A stretch of DNA of 64,000 nucleotides from CAVIQK01 sp963644945 (GCA_963644945.1 CAVIQK010000002.1:62001-126000), one strand, 5' to 3'; shown: positions 9,240 through 17,033, numbered from the stretch's first letter. Notes: a model not told the origin generated them from the sequence alone. Made by a program: numbers and translations.

Positions 9240-10991
9240 ATGAAAAAGGATATTCAAAACTTCAACCAATACTTGCAAGACAACGATATAGATGCCTATA
9301 TAGTGTTCACCAACGACGACCATGGTAGCGAATATGTCATAGATTATTACAAAACGAGAGCCTATCTTTCGGGTTTCACCGGAAGTGCCGGCACGTTGCT
9401 TATTACCAAAACCAAGTCTTTTCTTTGGACAGACGGCAGATATTTTATCCAAGCCGCCGAACAGTTGAAGGAATCAGGCACCATCCTCATGAAATCGGGC
9501 GAAAAGGGTGTCCCCGACATTTTCACGTTTATAAAATCGAACCAAATAGAAAGAGTAGCGTTTGACTTCAAAACGGCTACCGTCGATTTTGTAAAATGGC
9601 TAAAACAAAAAGTCAAAGGCATCGAACTTATAGACGATGCCGACATTATCGATAGAATTTGGGAGAATAGACCTAAAAAGATCTCCACCAGGGCCTACAT
9701 TTTGTCTGACGATGTAGCCGGCGCATCCATTCAAGAGAAAATTCGATACAGTAGATTAGCGCTTGCCGACGAGTCTTGCGACAACATGCTGATAAGTTCA
9801 CTTGACGACATAGCATGGCTTTTCAATATGCGAGGAAACGACATCATGTTCAACCCCGTCAACTATGCCTATGCAGTGCTTACCTACGAAACCGTTTCCC
9901 TCTTTATCGACAGCCAAAAATTAGACGAAAAAACTAGAAATATTCTCAAAGAAAACGCCATAGACATTTATTCTTATGACGAAATTTATGATTTTGTAGG
10001 CAGTCTCCAAGGCACCACCCTTATTGACCAAGACAAAACCAATTATGCCCTTTACTCACGTATAAAGACGGCAAAAGTCGCCGATCCTTTCCCGACCACC
10101 AGAATGAAAGCGATCAAAACAGCGGTAGAAATAGAGAACATGAAAAAAGCCCACATCGAAGACGGTGTCGCAATGGTAAAATTCATGCACTACCTAAAAG
10201 AGCATCTCGAAGAAGGCGAAGACGAAATAACACTTGCAGACAGACTAGAAAACTATCGCCGAGAGAGTCGCAATTTTCTAGATCTCAGTTTCGATACAAT
10301 ATGCGGATACGAAGAAAACGGAGCAATAGTCCACTATTCGGCGACCAAAGAAAGTGCCAAAAAAGTAGCAAAAAGAGGACTTCTCCTTGTCGATTCGGGC
10401 GCACAATATCGTTACGGCACCACCGACATCACAAGGACATTTGCGCTAGGTCCCGTCACCGACGAAGAGAAAAAGGCTTTCACCATAGTCCTAAAATCAC
10501 ATATTGCCTTGGCAACGGCAGTTTTCCCCGACGGCACTGTCGGATCCCGACTAGATGCAATTTGTCGAGCCCCCATGTATAAAGAAGGCATGGACTTCAA
10601 ACATGGCACCGGACACGGAGTCGGTTATCTTCTCAACGTCCACGAAGGACCGCAAAATATCTCCCCGAGAGCCGTAGCCCCGAAATTTGCCTTGACATCC
10701 GGCATGATAACCTCAAATGAACCGGGTTATTACAAAGAAAATGCCTTCGGCATACGACACGAAAACCTTGTTTTGTGTGTAGATTACGATAGGACGGACA
10801 GCGGTGATTTTTGTGCCTTCGAAACCATCACCATGGTCCCCTTCGACCTCGATGCAGTCGATGCCACGCTTCTCACCAAGGAAGAAAAATCATGGCTCAA
10901 CACCTACCACAAAACCGTCTATAACACCCTAAAACCCTACCTAAAAGGCGAAGACCTTGCCTACCTCAAAAAATCTACTCGCAAGATCTAA
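9240..10991 (+). CDS. pepP: M24B aminopeptidase P family (Xaa-Pro aminopeptidase)
   Basis: This enzyme removes the N-terminal residue from peptides whose second residue is proline, using two divalent metals. All five metal ligands of the pita-bread fold are present: D385 (VDSG), D396 (TTDITR), H459 (GTGHGVGY), E494 (SNEPGYY) and E528 (AFETI). At 583 residues it is the long three-domain form: two creatinase-like N-terminal domains (about 1-290) before the catalytic domain, and a C-terminal tail resembling the eukaryotic XPNPEP1 group. No signal peptide is present, so it is cytoplasmic. The ATG follows AGAGGA at suitable spacing. It appears monocistronic. Confidence 0.92.
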   Translation: MKKDIQNFNQYLQDNDIDAYIVFTNDDHGSEYVIDYYKTRAYLSGFTGSAGTLLITKTKSFLWTDGRYFIQAAEQLKESGTILMKSGEKGVPDIFTFIKSNQIERVAFDFKTATVDFVKWLKQKVKGIELIDDADIIDRIWENRPKKISTRAYILSDDVAGASIQEKIRYSRLALADESCDNMLISSLDDIAWLFNMRGNDIMFNPVNYAYAVLTYETVSLFIDSQKLDEKTRNILKENAIDIYSYDEIYDFVGSLQGTTLIDQDKTNYALYSRIKTAKVADPFPTTRMKAIKTAVEIENMKKAHIEDGVAMVKFMHYLKEHLEEGEDEITLADRLENYRRESRNFLDLSFDTICGYEENGAIVHYSATKESAKKVAKRGLLLVDSGAQYRYGTTDITRTFALGPVTDEEKKAFTIVLKSHIALATAVFPDGTVGSRLDAICRAPMYKEGMDFKHGTGHGVGYLLNVHEGPQNISPRAVAPKFALTSGMITSNEPGYYKENAFGIRHENLVLCVDYDRTDSGDFCAFETITMVPFDLDAVDATLLTKEEKSWLNTYHKTVYNTLKPYLKGEDLAYLKKSTRKI

Positions 10992-11067
10992 CCCGAATTT
11001 AAGTTGAGTTTTAGATCACAAAAGCAGTTCAATTTATACTAAATAAAAATTAAACGGAGGTATCGTT

Positions 11068-11802
11068 ATGAAAATCAAACAAACGGCAGGAAGAAAAACC
11101 TTAGGCGATTTTGCCCCCGAATTTGCGGCTATCAACGATGATATATTGTTTGGCGAAGTATGGTCGAATGACGGATTAAGTCCCAAAATTCGCTCTATGC
11201 TTACCGTTACGACGCTCATCTCCAAAGGACTTATAGACTCGTCTTTTGAACACCATTTAAGATTTGCAAAGGAAAACGGTGTCACAAAACAAGAGATAGC
11301 ATCAGTAATAACTCACGTCGCATTTTATGCCGGTTGGCCGAATGCTTGGGCGGCATTTAGAAAGGCTTTAGAAGTTTATGCGGACGATGACGGCAAGTTT
11401 GGCGGAACGTTCGGACTTGGAAACCCCAACACCGCTTACGCAAAGTATTTTTCGGGCAACTCTTACCTCAATCCGCTAACCAACCCCGAAAAAACCGTCT
11501 TTATGGCAAACGTAACCTTTGAACCGAAATGTCGCAATAATTGGCATATTCACCATGCAACCTACGGCGGCGGACAAATACTTTTGTGTACCGACGGCAG
11601 AGGTTGGTACGTAGAAGAAGGGAAGGAGCCTAGAGAACTCCACCCCGGTGACGTCGTCACGATTCCTGCAAACGTCAAACATTGGCACGGTGCAGCGAAA
11701 GATAGTTGGTTTTCTCACATTGCAGTGGAATGCCCCGGTGAAAACACGAAAACCGAATGGTGCGAAACCGTATCCGACGAGGAATATGACAAACTCAATT
11801 AA
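11068..11802 (+). CDS. Carboxymuconolactone decarboxylase-like / cupin fusion protein
   Basis: A 244-residue two-domain protein. Residues about 5-105 match the all-alpha CMD/AhpD-like fold (IRSMLTVTTLISKG, then EHHLRFAKENGVT and a conserved AGWPNAW segment). It lacks the CxxC of AhpD, so a peroxidase role is unlikely. Residues about 125-225 are a cupin barrel with metal-binding His in WHIHHATYGGGQ and in a second motif PGDVVTIPANVKHWH. CMD-cupin fusions occur in many gut anaerobes and are usually annotated as carboxymuconolactone decarboxylase family; the substrate is unknown. A strong GGAGG precedes the ATG, and the gene stands alone before a bidirectional terminator. Confidence 0.85.
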   Translation: MKIKQTAGRKTLGDFAPEFAAINDDILFGEVWSNDGLSPKIRSMLTVTTLISKGLIDSSFEHHLRFAKENGVTKQEIASVITHVAFYAGWPNAWAAFRKALEVYADDDGKFGGTFGLGNPNTAYAKYFSGNSYLNPLTNPEKTVFMANVTFEPKCRNNWHIHHATYGGGQILLCTDGRGWYVEEGKEPRELHPGDVVTIPANVKHWHGAAKDSWFSHIAVECPGENTKTEWCETVSDEEYDKLN

Positions 11803-11881
11803 ATAAAGAAAAAGAAAAATCGACAAATTACACTAAAAAAGAAACAACTTTTTTATATTTCAAACGACTAATTACAAAAAA

Positions 11882-11922
11882 AACACGAACCCTTAAAAAT
11901 TAGAGTTCGTGTTATTTTTTTG
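11882..11922. terminator. Bidirectional terminator between the CMD-cupin gene and the tRNA cluster
   Basis: The inverted repeat AACACGAAC (11882-11890) / GTTCGTGTT (11905-11913) is followed by a T-run on the plus strand and by a T-run on the minus strand, so it can end both the CMD-cupin transcript and the tRNA transcript. Confidence 0.8.
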
Positions 11923-11996
11923 GTGGACGATCAGGGACTCGAACCCTGGACCCACTGATTAAGAGTCAGTTGCTCTACCAACTGAGCTAATCGTCC
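11921..11996 (-). tRNA. tRNA-Lys (anticodon CUU)
   Basis: A full cloverleaf can be drawn on the minus strand. The acceptor stem begins GGACGAU and closes with AUCGUCC, the D-arm contains AGCUCAGUUGGUAGAGC, the anticodon loop is CUCUUAA, and the T-loop is GUUCGAG. CCA is encoded (11921-11923). This is the last gene of the three-tRNA cluster. Confidence 0.97.
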
Positions 11997-12005
11997 ATTT
12001 AGTTT

Positions 12006-12032
12006 ATGAGCGAAAACAAAGTTTTCGCTCAT
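12006..12032. repeat. Perfect 12-bp inverted repeat between tRNA-Gly and tRNA-Lys
   Basis: ATGAGCGAAAAC (12006-12017) and GTTTTCGCTCAT (12021-12032) are perfect complements around AAA. It fills nearly the whole 37-nt spacer between the two tRNA genes and has no T-run on either side, so it is not a standard terminator. It may be a processing stem in the precursor. Confidence 0.8.
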
Positions 12033-12033
12033 C

Positions 12034-12108
12034 TGGAGCGGAAGACGGGATTCGGACCCGCGACATTCGCCTTGGCAAGGCGACACTCTACCACTGAGCT
12101 ACTTCCGC
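12034..12108 (-). tRNA. tRNA-Gly (anticodon GCC)
   Basis: On the minus strand the acceptor stem GCGGAAG pairs with CUUCCGC, the D-arm contains AGCUCAGUGGUAGAG, the anticodon loop reads UUGCCAA with anticodon GCC, and the T-loop is GUCCGAAUC. CCA is encoded at the 3' end. Confidence 0.97.
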
Positions 12109-12120
12109 ATTTAATTTTAC

Positions 12121-12202
12121 TGGTGCGGCCGAAGGGACTTGAACCCATACGGTCTCCCACTAGATCCTAAGTCTAGCGCGTCTGCCATTCCGCCACGGCC
12201 GC
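12121..12202 (-). tRNA. tRNA-Leu (anticodon UAG)
   Basis: On the minus strand the acceptor stem GCGGCCG pairs with CGGCCGC. The anticodon stem encloses CUUAGGA (anticodon UAG), the long variable arm marks a class II tRNA, and the T-arm is GGGUUCAAGUCCC. CCA is encoded. It is the first gene of the cluster. Confidence 0.97.
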
Positions 12203-12216
12203 TCGACTGCTTTAAT

Positions 12217-12245
12217 ATAATATTATATGGCACAAAAAAAATCAA
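12217..12245 (-). promoter_or_regulatory. Promoter of the tRNA cluster
   Basis: On the minus strand, TTGATT (12245-12240) and TATTAT (12222-12217) are separated by 17 nt just upstream of tRNA-Leu. A second TTGACA lies at 12280-12275 with a TATAAA 18 nt further on, so tandem promoters are possible. Confidence 0.5.
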
Positions 12246-12306
12246 GCACTTTTATAATATTTGTAAAATTTTTTTGTCAATGCCCAAAACATAAACACCA
12301 TATACC

Positions 12307-12335
12307 TTGAAATATAACATTTTGTGTAGTATAAT
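12307..12335 (+). promoter_or_regulatory. Promoter predicted to give a leaderless mRNA
   Basis: TTGAAA (12307-12312), a 17-nt spacer and TATAAT (12330-12335) form a near-consensus promoter. The ATG at 12342 is 7 nt past the -10 box, where transcription should begin. There is no Shine-Dalgarno sequence between them. Confidence 0.7.
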
Positions 12336-12341
12336 AGCGAT

Positions 12342-13346
12342 ATGGAAAAAAATCAATCAAGATTCGAAGGCACAGTCCAAAAGACATACAAGACGGTTGA
12401 CAACAAAAAGTTATCGACACTTTGGATTGTTTGGAATAATATTTACAACATTATCGTAATAGCGATGATGATTTCGGTAACTTCCGGACTTTACTATGCC
12501 TACCTAAAATTCACCACAAAATTCATGTGGATAATTTATATTTTGATAGGATTGACCGCATTATACACCCTATTTTACATATTCGTGTTGCTTTATTCGC
12601 ACAAAGAAAAGGACGACGACAAAGCAATTAGAAACGTAGGATATTTTAGGAACATTGTCAACATAACCAAAAGTTTAATGTCGGTATTTTACGTAATACT
12701 TACATTTGTTCTCCTCCTTGACGGCTGGGTGACCAAAATAGGACTAGACGAAAAATGGTCCTACGTCGTAGCCGCCGTAATGGTCGGGCATTCTATAATA
12801 AGCATCTTCCTCCAAATCTACTATTTTAGACTAAAAATGGTTCGCTACAAGGAAAAAGAAGAAGAACGCCAAGCAATGAAAAGATTGCATGCCGAACTCA
12901 AAGAAGACATCAAAGACTCCGAGACTCTTCTAAAACATCGCAAACAAGACATCGAACGTCAAAAAAAGAGCATGATGTATAAACTTTGGAGCATGTATCA
13001 AAAGAGGTACGTCCAACCCAAAAAAGTCGAAATCGGCAATGTCATACAAGAGGAAGAAAAGCCTACCGAAACCGTCCCCGAATATGAAGTTATTTTTGAA
13101 AATCCCGTCGCTACCACCGAAGAAAATCTCGTGGAAAAACCGCACGAAACAGATGTGAATGAGATTTTCAACCAACAAGCGGAGGACGACACCGAAACCT
13201 ACTTTTTCGATGCAAAAGTGGAAGAAGAAAAGGACGAAACACTAGAAGAAGAAAACGACGAGCCGACAATTTCTATTGCCGACATCGTGTCCGATTATAG
13301 CGATGTATTTGATTTTCCCGACGGAAAAACCCGTAGCGACGATTAA
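12342..13346 (+). CDS. Four-helix membrane protein with coiled coil and acidic tail
   Basis: This 334-residue protein is of no family I recognise. Four hydrophobic segments lie at about 27-56, 62-87, 110-133 and 140-164. A highly charged coiled coil follows (about 165-215, rich in KEKEEERQ), and then a long acidic, low-complexity cytoplasmic tail to the C-terminus. The translation start sits where transcription is predicted to begin, with no ribosome binding site. The next ATG-like choices are inside the charged N-terminus and no better. It is monocistronic, ending at a hairpin terminator. Membrane scaffold or sensor roles are possible but unsupported. Confidence 0.8.
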   Translation: MEKNQSRFEGTVQKTYKTVDNKKLSTLWIVWNNIYNIIVIAMMISVTSGLYYAYLKFTTKFMWIIYILIGLTALYTLFYIFVLLYSHKEKDDDKAIRNVGYFRNIVNITKSLMSVFYVILTFVLLLDGWVTKIGLDEKWSYVVAAVMVGHSIISIFLQIYYFRLKMVRYKEKEEERQAMKRLHAELKEDIKDSETLLKHRKQDIERQKKSMMYKLWSMYQKRYVQPKKVEIGNVIQEEEKPTETVPEYEVIFENPVATTEENLVEKPHETDVNEIFNQQAEDDTETYFFDAKVEEEKDETLEEENDEPTISIADIVSDYSDVFDFPDGKTRSDD

Positions 13347-13377
13347 AATCAAGACAAATTCTAAAAAGGTTAAAAAA

Positions 13378-13408
13378 ATTCCCGTCTAAATAGGCGGGAA
13401 TATTTTTA
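13378..13408 (+). terminator. Intrinsic terminator of the four-helix membrane protein gene
   Basis: ATTCCCGTCT (13378-13387) pairs with AGGCGGGAAT (13392-13401) with one G-T wobble and a 4-nt loop, followed by ATTTTT. It lies directly beyond the convergent SRP RNA 3' end. Confidence 0.75.
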
Positions 13409-13410
13409 CA

Positions 13411-13680
13411 AAAAAAATACACGTCCACTCCGACATAAAATACCGAATCGGCATACTTGCCGGTGGCTCCCGCAAAGCATCCTTGTGGCACACTCCCCAA
13501 ATTGCTTAGTGCTGCTGCGGTCAAGCCCTGACACGGTTCACAACGGGAAGTTGCACAAGACCTTACGATCATCACTCCGTACAAGCATCGGCTTTCCATA
13601 CTCCATGCCTCGGTGGATGTTCAACCCTGCTATAGCGGATTGCAGGTTACAGGGCACCGCTAGCTCCCCGTCTAGTGCAA
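13411..13680 (-). ncRNA. ffs: Signal recognition particle RNA, large (Bacillus-type) form
   Basis: The minus-strand transcript of about 270 nt contains the conserved Alu-domain core of Firmicutes SRP RNA (GACGGGGAGCUAGCGGUGCC, then CCUGUAACCUGCAAUCCGCU and AGCAGGGUUGAA). It also has the S-domain binding site for Ffh (GUCAGG ... AGCAGC, plus-strand positions 13511-13532). The apical loop between those halves is GCUUGACCGC rather than the common UCCGGAAGGA. The tetraloop therefore appears to be UGAC, of the URRC class, not GGAA. The 5' end is set by the promoter at 13686-13714, and the 3' end by eight consecutive U near 13417-13410. Ffh, FtsY and YlxM are encoded in the same window at 52-55 kb. 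Confidence 0.93.
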
Positions 13681-13685
13681 CAGAT

Positions 13686-13714
13686 ATTATATACGAAACA
13701 ATTTTTTTCTGCAA
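13686..13714 (-). promoter_or_regulatory. SRP RNA promoter
   Basis: On the minus strand, TTGCAG (13714-13709), a 17-nt spacer and TATAAT (13691-13686) predict a start at about 13679, matching the expected 5' end of the RNA. Confidence 0.75.
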
Positions 13715-13743
13715 TAGTTTGTTCACAATTATTACTTTAATTC

Positions 13744-13772
13744 TTGACTATGGAGAGTTATACATTTATAAT
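13744..13772 (+). promoter_or_regulatory. Promoter of the lipoprotein-proS-lipoprotein operon
   Basis: TTGACT (13744-13749), a 17-nt spacer and TATAAT (13767-13772). A second TATAAT follows at 13779-13784. The start codon is at 13816 behind AAGGAG. No T-box leader is present even though proS follows. Confidence 0.75.
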
Positions 13773-13815
13773 GTATAGTATAATTTATGCACAAAAACGC
13801 AATCAAGGAGTACAA

Positions 13816-14202
13816 ATGAAAAATTTCAAGAAATTCGCATTGCTTATGTTAATAATCGTAGTAGTCGCATCTGTCGCCGTTTTTATGGTAGCATGTGACG
13901 ACGAAGACGACACCGTTGTTACCCTCAAAGATTACAACAAGACCATCGAAGCGACCGTCGGCGACGAATTTGCCCCCGTAGTCACTTGCACCTTGTCGGA
14001 CGGCACGACCAAAGATCTAACCCTTCTTACCAACAGTGCCGTAGTCATCAAAACCGACTATAAAACCACATTTGATCTCGTAGCAGACGAAGACGACCAA
14101 GACAGCCTACTTTTCACCAAAGCAGGATCATACGAACTTGAATTTACATTCTGTCAAGATACCTACAAAGTCACCATAGTCGTAAGCGAAAAAGAGGCGT
14201 AA
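13816..14202 (+). CDS. Small predicted lipoprotein
   Basis: The ATG at 13816 is chosen because AAGGAG lies 6 nt upstream; an in-frame earlier ATG at 13744 falls inside the promoter. The 128-residue product starts with MKNFKKF and a hydrophobic stretch ending at a lipobox-like V-A-C near residue 27, followed by an acidic linker DDEDD. The rest is a single beta-rich domain of about 90 residues resembling bacterial Ig-like (Big) folds in composition (VTLKDYNKTIEATVGDE, KAGSYELEFTF). It should be anchored to the outer face of the membrane. It shares a transcript with proS, whose ATG is 2 nt past its stop. Function unknown. Confidence 0.8.
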   Translation: MKNFKKFALLMLIIVVVASVAVFMVACDDEDDTVVTLKDYNKTIEATVGDEFAPVVTCTLSDGTTKDLTLLTNSAVVIKTDYKTTFDLVADEDDQDSLLFTKAGSYELEFTFCQDTYKVTIVVSEKEA

Positions 14203-14204
14203 AA

Positions 14205-15917
14205 ATGTTAATGTCAAAATTGGTTGGCGAGCGCACCAAGGATAACCCCGGTGATGCGGTCGTCAAAAGCCACCAACTTTTAGTAAGAGCAGGCTTTATC
14301 AAAAACGTAGCCAACGGCATTTTTTCGTTTGCCATGCCTGCAAAACGTATTGCTCAAAAAATAGAAAACATCATCCGTGACGAGATGAATAAACTTGACG
14401 GACAAGAATGTATGTTCCCCGTAGTCATGCCCAGAGAAATGTGGGACGAATCGGGAAGATACGAGTCAATAGGCTCCGAAATGCTCCGTTTCAAGGACCG
14501 CAACAACCATGATATGCTACTCGGCATGACTCATGAAGAAGCCGCCGTTCATTTTGCAAGAGATGCCGTCACAAGTTATCAACAACTCCCCTTCATGATC
14601 TACCAAATCCAAACCAAATTCCGTGACGAAGCACGTAGTCGTGGAGGCTTAATAAGGGTAAGAGAGTTCACCATGAAAGACGCATACTCTTTCCACATGA
14701 CACAAGAAGATTTGGAATCGTATTATGCCAAAATGTACGAAGCCTACAACAACATTTTCCGTAGAATCGGACTAAAACGTTTTGTAGCAGTCAAATCCGA
14801 TTCCGGCATGATGGGTGGCAACATTTCCCACGAATATATGCTTTTGACACCCATCGGCGAAGACACCATCGTTATATGTCCCGAGTGCGGTTACATGGCG
14901 AACATGGAAGTCGCAACTTCCCAAAAAGAAAGTTTACGTGACGAAGTATCCGAAGACATGCAAGAAGTCTTTACGGCAGAAGCCAAAGAGATAGATGCGG
15001 TTTGCAATTATCTAAAACTTGACGTCAAAAAGACCATCAAAGCCGTTTGCTACATGATTCCCGACACCCTAAAACTCATCGTCGCATTTTGTAGAGGCGA
15101 TCACGACATCAACGAAGCCAAACTCAAAAAGGTCGTAAAATCGGAAATAGTCCCTGCCGACTTACAATATTTCCAAAGTGTGACCGGTGGCAACATCGGA
15201 GTTTTGAACTTCCCCCTAAAAGATGCCACACTCATTTTGGACGAAGGACTAAAGGGACTCAACAACATGTGTATGGGTGCCAACAAGGCAGAATATCACA
15301 TAGTAGGAGTTGACGTAGACAGAGATCTAAAAGGCTTCAATTTTGCCGACATAACCAAAGTCAACGTAGGCGAGAGATGCCCCGTTTGCGGAAAACCATT
15401 GACCATAGAAAACGGTATCGAAATAGGCAATATTTTCCAACTCGGCACCAAATACACTAAATCTATGAACATGACCGTCCTAGATAAAGACGGCAAAAAA
15501 GTCAATCCTATCATGGGTTGTTACGGAATAGGAGTAGGCAGAGCCATAGCCTCTGTAGCCGAAGAACTTTCCGACGAAAAAGGACTCGTATGGCCGATGC
15601 AAATAGCACCGTTCCACGTAGATTTGTGTCCTTTACGTATCGACAACGAAAACGTTGCAAGCGTAGCCAATACGCTGTACAAAGAATGGACAGAAAAGGG
15701 AATAGAAGTTTTATTTGACGACAGAGCCACAGTTTCTGCCGGTGTGAAATTCGCCGACTGTGACCTTATGGGCATCCCCGTAAGAGTGGTTGTCAGTCCC
15801 AGAAGCCTAGAAAACGGCGAAGTAGAAATGCAACTAAGGGCGACAGGCGAAAGACAAATGATAAAACTCGAAAATATTACCGGAGAACTTGAAAAATTAA
15901 TAAAAGAATCTCGTTAA
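14205..15917 (+). CDS. proS: Prolyl-tRNA synthetase
   Basis: This 570-residue class II aminoacyl-tRNA synthetase charges tRNA-Pro. It has the bacterial-type layout: catalytic core with motif 2 near residues 140-155 (FRDEARSRGGLIRVREF), an inserted editing (YbaK-like INS) domain at about 220-390, motif 3 (GCYGIGVGRAIAS) near 436-450 and a C-terminal anticodon-binding domain. The ATG follows the lipoprotein stop by 2 nt with GAGG upstream. It is oddly placed between two lipoprotein genes, and there is no T-box. Confidence 0.95.
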   Translation: MLMSKLVGERTKDNPGDAVVKSHQLLVRAGFIKNVANGIFSFAMPAKRIAQKIENIIRDEMNKLDGQECMFPVVMPREMWDESGRYESIGSEMLRFKDRNNHDMLLGMTHEEAAVHFARDAVTSYQQLPFMIYQIQTKFRDEARSRGGLIRVREFTMKDAYSFHMTQEDLESYYAKMYEAYNNIFRRIGLKRFVAVKSDSGMMGGNISHEYMLLTPIGEDTIVICPECGYMANMEVATSQKESLRDEVSEDMQEVFTAEAKEIDAVCNYLKLDVKKTIKAVCYMIPDTLKLIVAFCRGDHDINEAKLKKVVKSEIVPADLQYFQSVTGGNIGVLNFPLKDATLILDEGLKGLNNMCMGANKAEYHIVGVDVDRDLKGFNFADITKVNVGERCPVCGKPLTIENGIEIGNIFQLGTKYTKSMNMTVLDKDGKKVNPIMGCYGIGVGRAIASVAEELSDEKGLVWPMQIAPFHVDLCPLRIDNENVASVANTLYKEWTEKGIEVLFDDRATVSAGVKFADCDLMGIPVRVVVSPRSLENGEVEMQLRATGERQMIKLENITGELEKLIKESR

Positions 15918-17005
15918 TAATTTTATTGCTAATAGTTGCAATAATATCATCTCTTTTATTTGTTGCATGCGACAAAGAACCGATCACCCCACAAAAGAAA
16001 CCGAGCAGTGAGAGTGGTTACGTTTATCCTTTTAGGACAAAAGATTTGATTGTCGATGCCGCCGGCAAAGACAGCAGCGATTTTTGGGAAGACGGACTTG
16101 ACCTTTATGTTACCGAAAATTTGATTTCATGGGCAGCAAAAGAGTCAGGTTCCATCACCATTTTTTCCGATCTAACCATCAACGACAAAACCTACAAAAT
16201 TGAATATGACTTGTCTTACACAGCCAAAACAGGCGTAAAGAAATTGTCCGGAGTAGCCAAAATCAAGCAAGGCGATTCCACATATCTCATGGGTATCCAA
16301 CAAGGCAACATCTATTTTGACGTGTCCAAAAACGGTCAAAGATCCCATTTTATCATCAAATCTAGCCCCTCCGTCAGTAGCATCGAACAAAAATTGCCCC
16401 TAGCAACGCAAAGTAGTTCGTCCTTCATTGTGCGCACACTCCTAAGCCTTGACGAGAAAGTTCAGTATGCAAGAAAAGACAAAATTTCCGAATATATAGC
16501 AGGTGTCAGACTCGAAAACACATTGCATAAATTCAAAAGCACCGGGGATCCGGAAATAAAAGACGTCGAAGACAAAAAGGCAGTAGAAGAAATAGGCACA
16601 TTTATTATGGATATGTCCAACACCTATTTTAATACGAGCCTGACCAACCTAGACATTACCGCAGGACAGTTCGGCGAGCAGTTTGACCAAAAGGTCAAGG
16701 CATCCGCCTCATATATCATGGAAGGCGAATATCCCCTCACTACAATTAAATCGTTTTATCTTGATTTTTATTCCCCCAAGAGTACAAAATCGGCATTTTC
16801 AGGCAAAGAAGTTACCGCAAGTTTGAGTTTCTACGGACTCAAAAAAGATAATTTTGACGGTGATATTTTCAATAACAAAGGCTTTTACGGTTCCGAAAAT
16901 TACGAAGAAGAATTTAGTTTAGAAAAATATAAATCGGCATCACAAGACAACAACGTCACAATGATAGTCGATGCTATTTTGAGAGTAATCGATTTGATGG
17001 GCTAA
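15896..17005 (+). CDS. Predicted lipoprotein, probably starting at a rare ATT codon
   Basis: The body is clear: a hydrophobic segment, an F-V-A-C lipobox, then about 340 residues of soluble beta-rich protein with no recognised family. The start is the problem. A TTG at 15926 would begin inside the hydrophobic core with no positive charge. Extending upstream adds the in-frame codons for NKRISLIILL, a textbook lipoprotein n-region, but the only initiator-like codon there is ATT at 15896. It is preceded by GGAG at 15882-15885, and an in-frame stop lies at 15890. I therefore propose ATT, overlapping the end of proS by 22 nt and giving 369 residues. The gene ends at a convergent terminator that serves dapB. 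Confidence 0.6.
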   Translation: MNKRISLIILLLIVAIISSLLFVACDKEPITPQKKPSSESGYVYPFRTKDLIVDAAGKDSSDFWEDGLDLYVTENLISWAAKESGSITIFSDLTINDKTYKIEYDLSYTAKTGVKKLSGVAKIKQGDSTYLMGIQQGNIYFDVSKNGQRSHFIIKSSPSVSSIEQKLPLATQSSSSFIVRTLLSLDEKVQYARKDKISEYIAGVRLENTLHKFKSTGDPEIKDVEDKKAVEEIGTFIMDMSNTYFNTSLTNLDITAGQFGEQFDQKVKASASYIMEGEYPLTTIKSFYLDFYSPKSTKSAFSGKEVTASLSFYGLKKDNFDGDIFNNKGFYGSENYEEEFSLEKYKSASQDNNVTMIVDAILRVIDLMG

Positions 17006-17033
17006 AAAAAACATGACGGTCAATCCATCATGT
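17003..17033 (-). terminator. Intrinsic terminator overlapping the dapB stop codon
   Basis: On the minus strand a 9-bp stem (17033-17025 with 17019-17011, one G-T wobble) and 5-nt loop is followed by eight T. The dapB stop (17022-17020) lies in the loop and the base of the 3' arm, so termination is embedded in the end of the gene. Confidence 0.8.

Noticed and set aside
13273..13778. Three overlapping open frames on both strands across 13.3-13.8 kb
   Set aside because: The stretch is SRP RNA with its own promoter; the frames are accidental and have no start signals.
13744..14204. T-box leader controlling proS
   Set aside because: proS follows the lipoprotein gene by 2 nt, and the operon leader of about 35 nt cannot hold a T-box. 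The glyQS leader is also too short.
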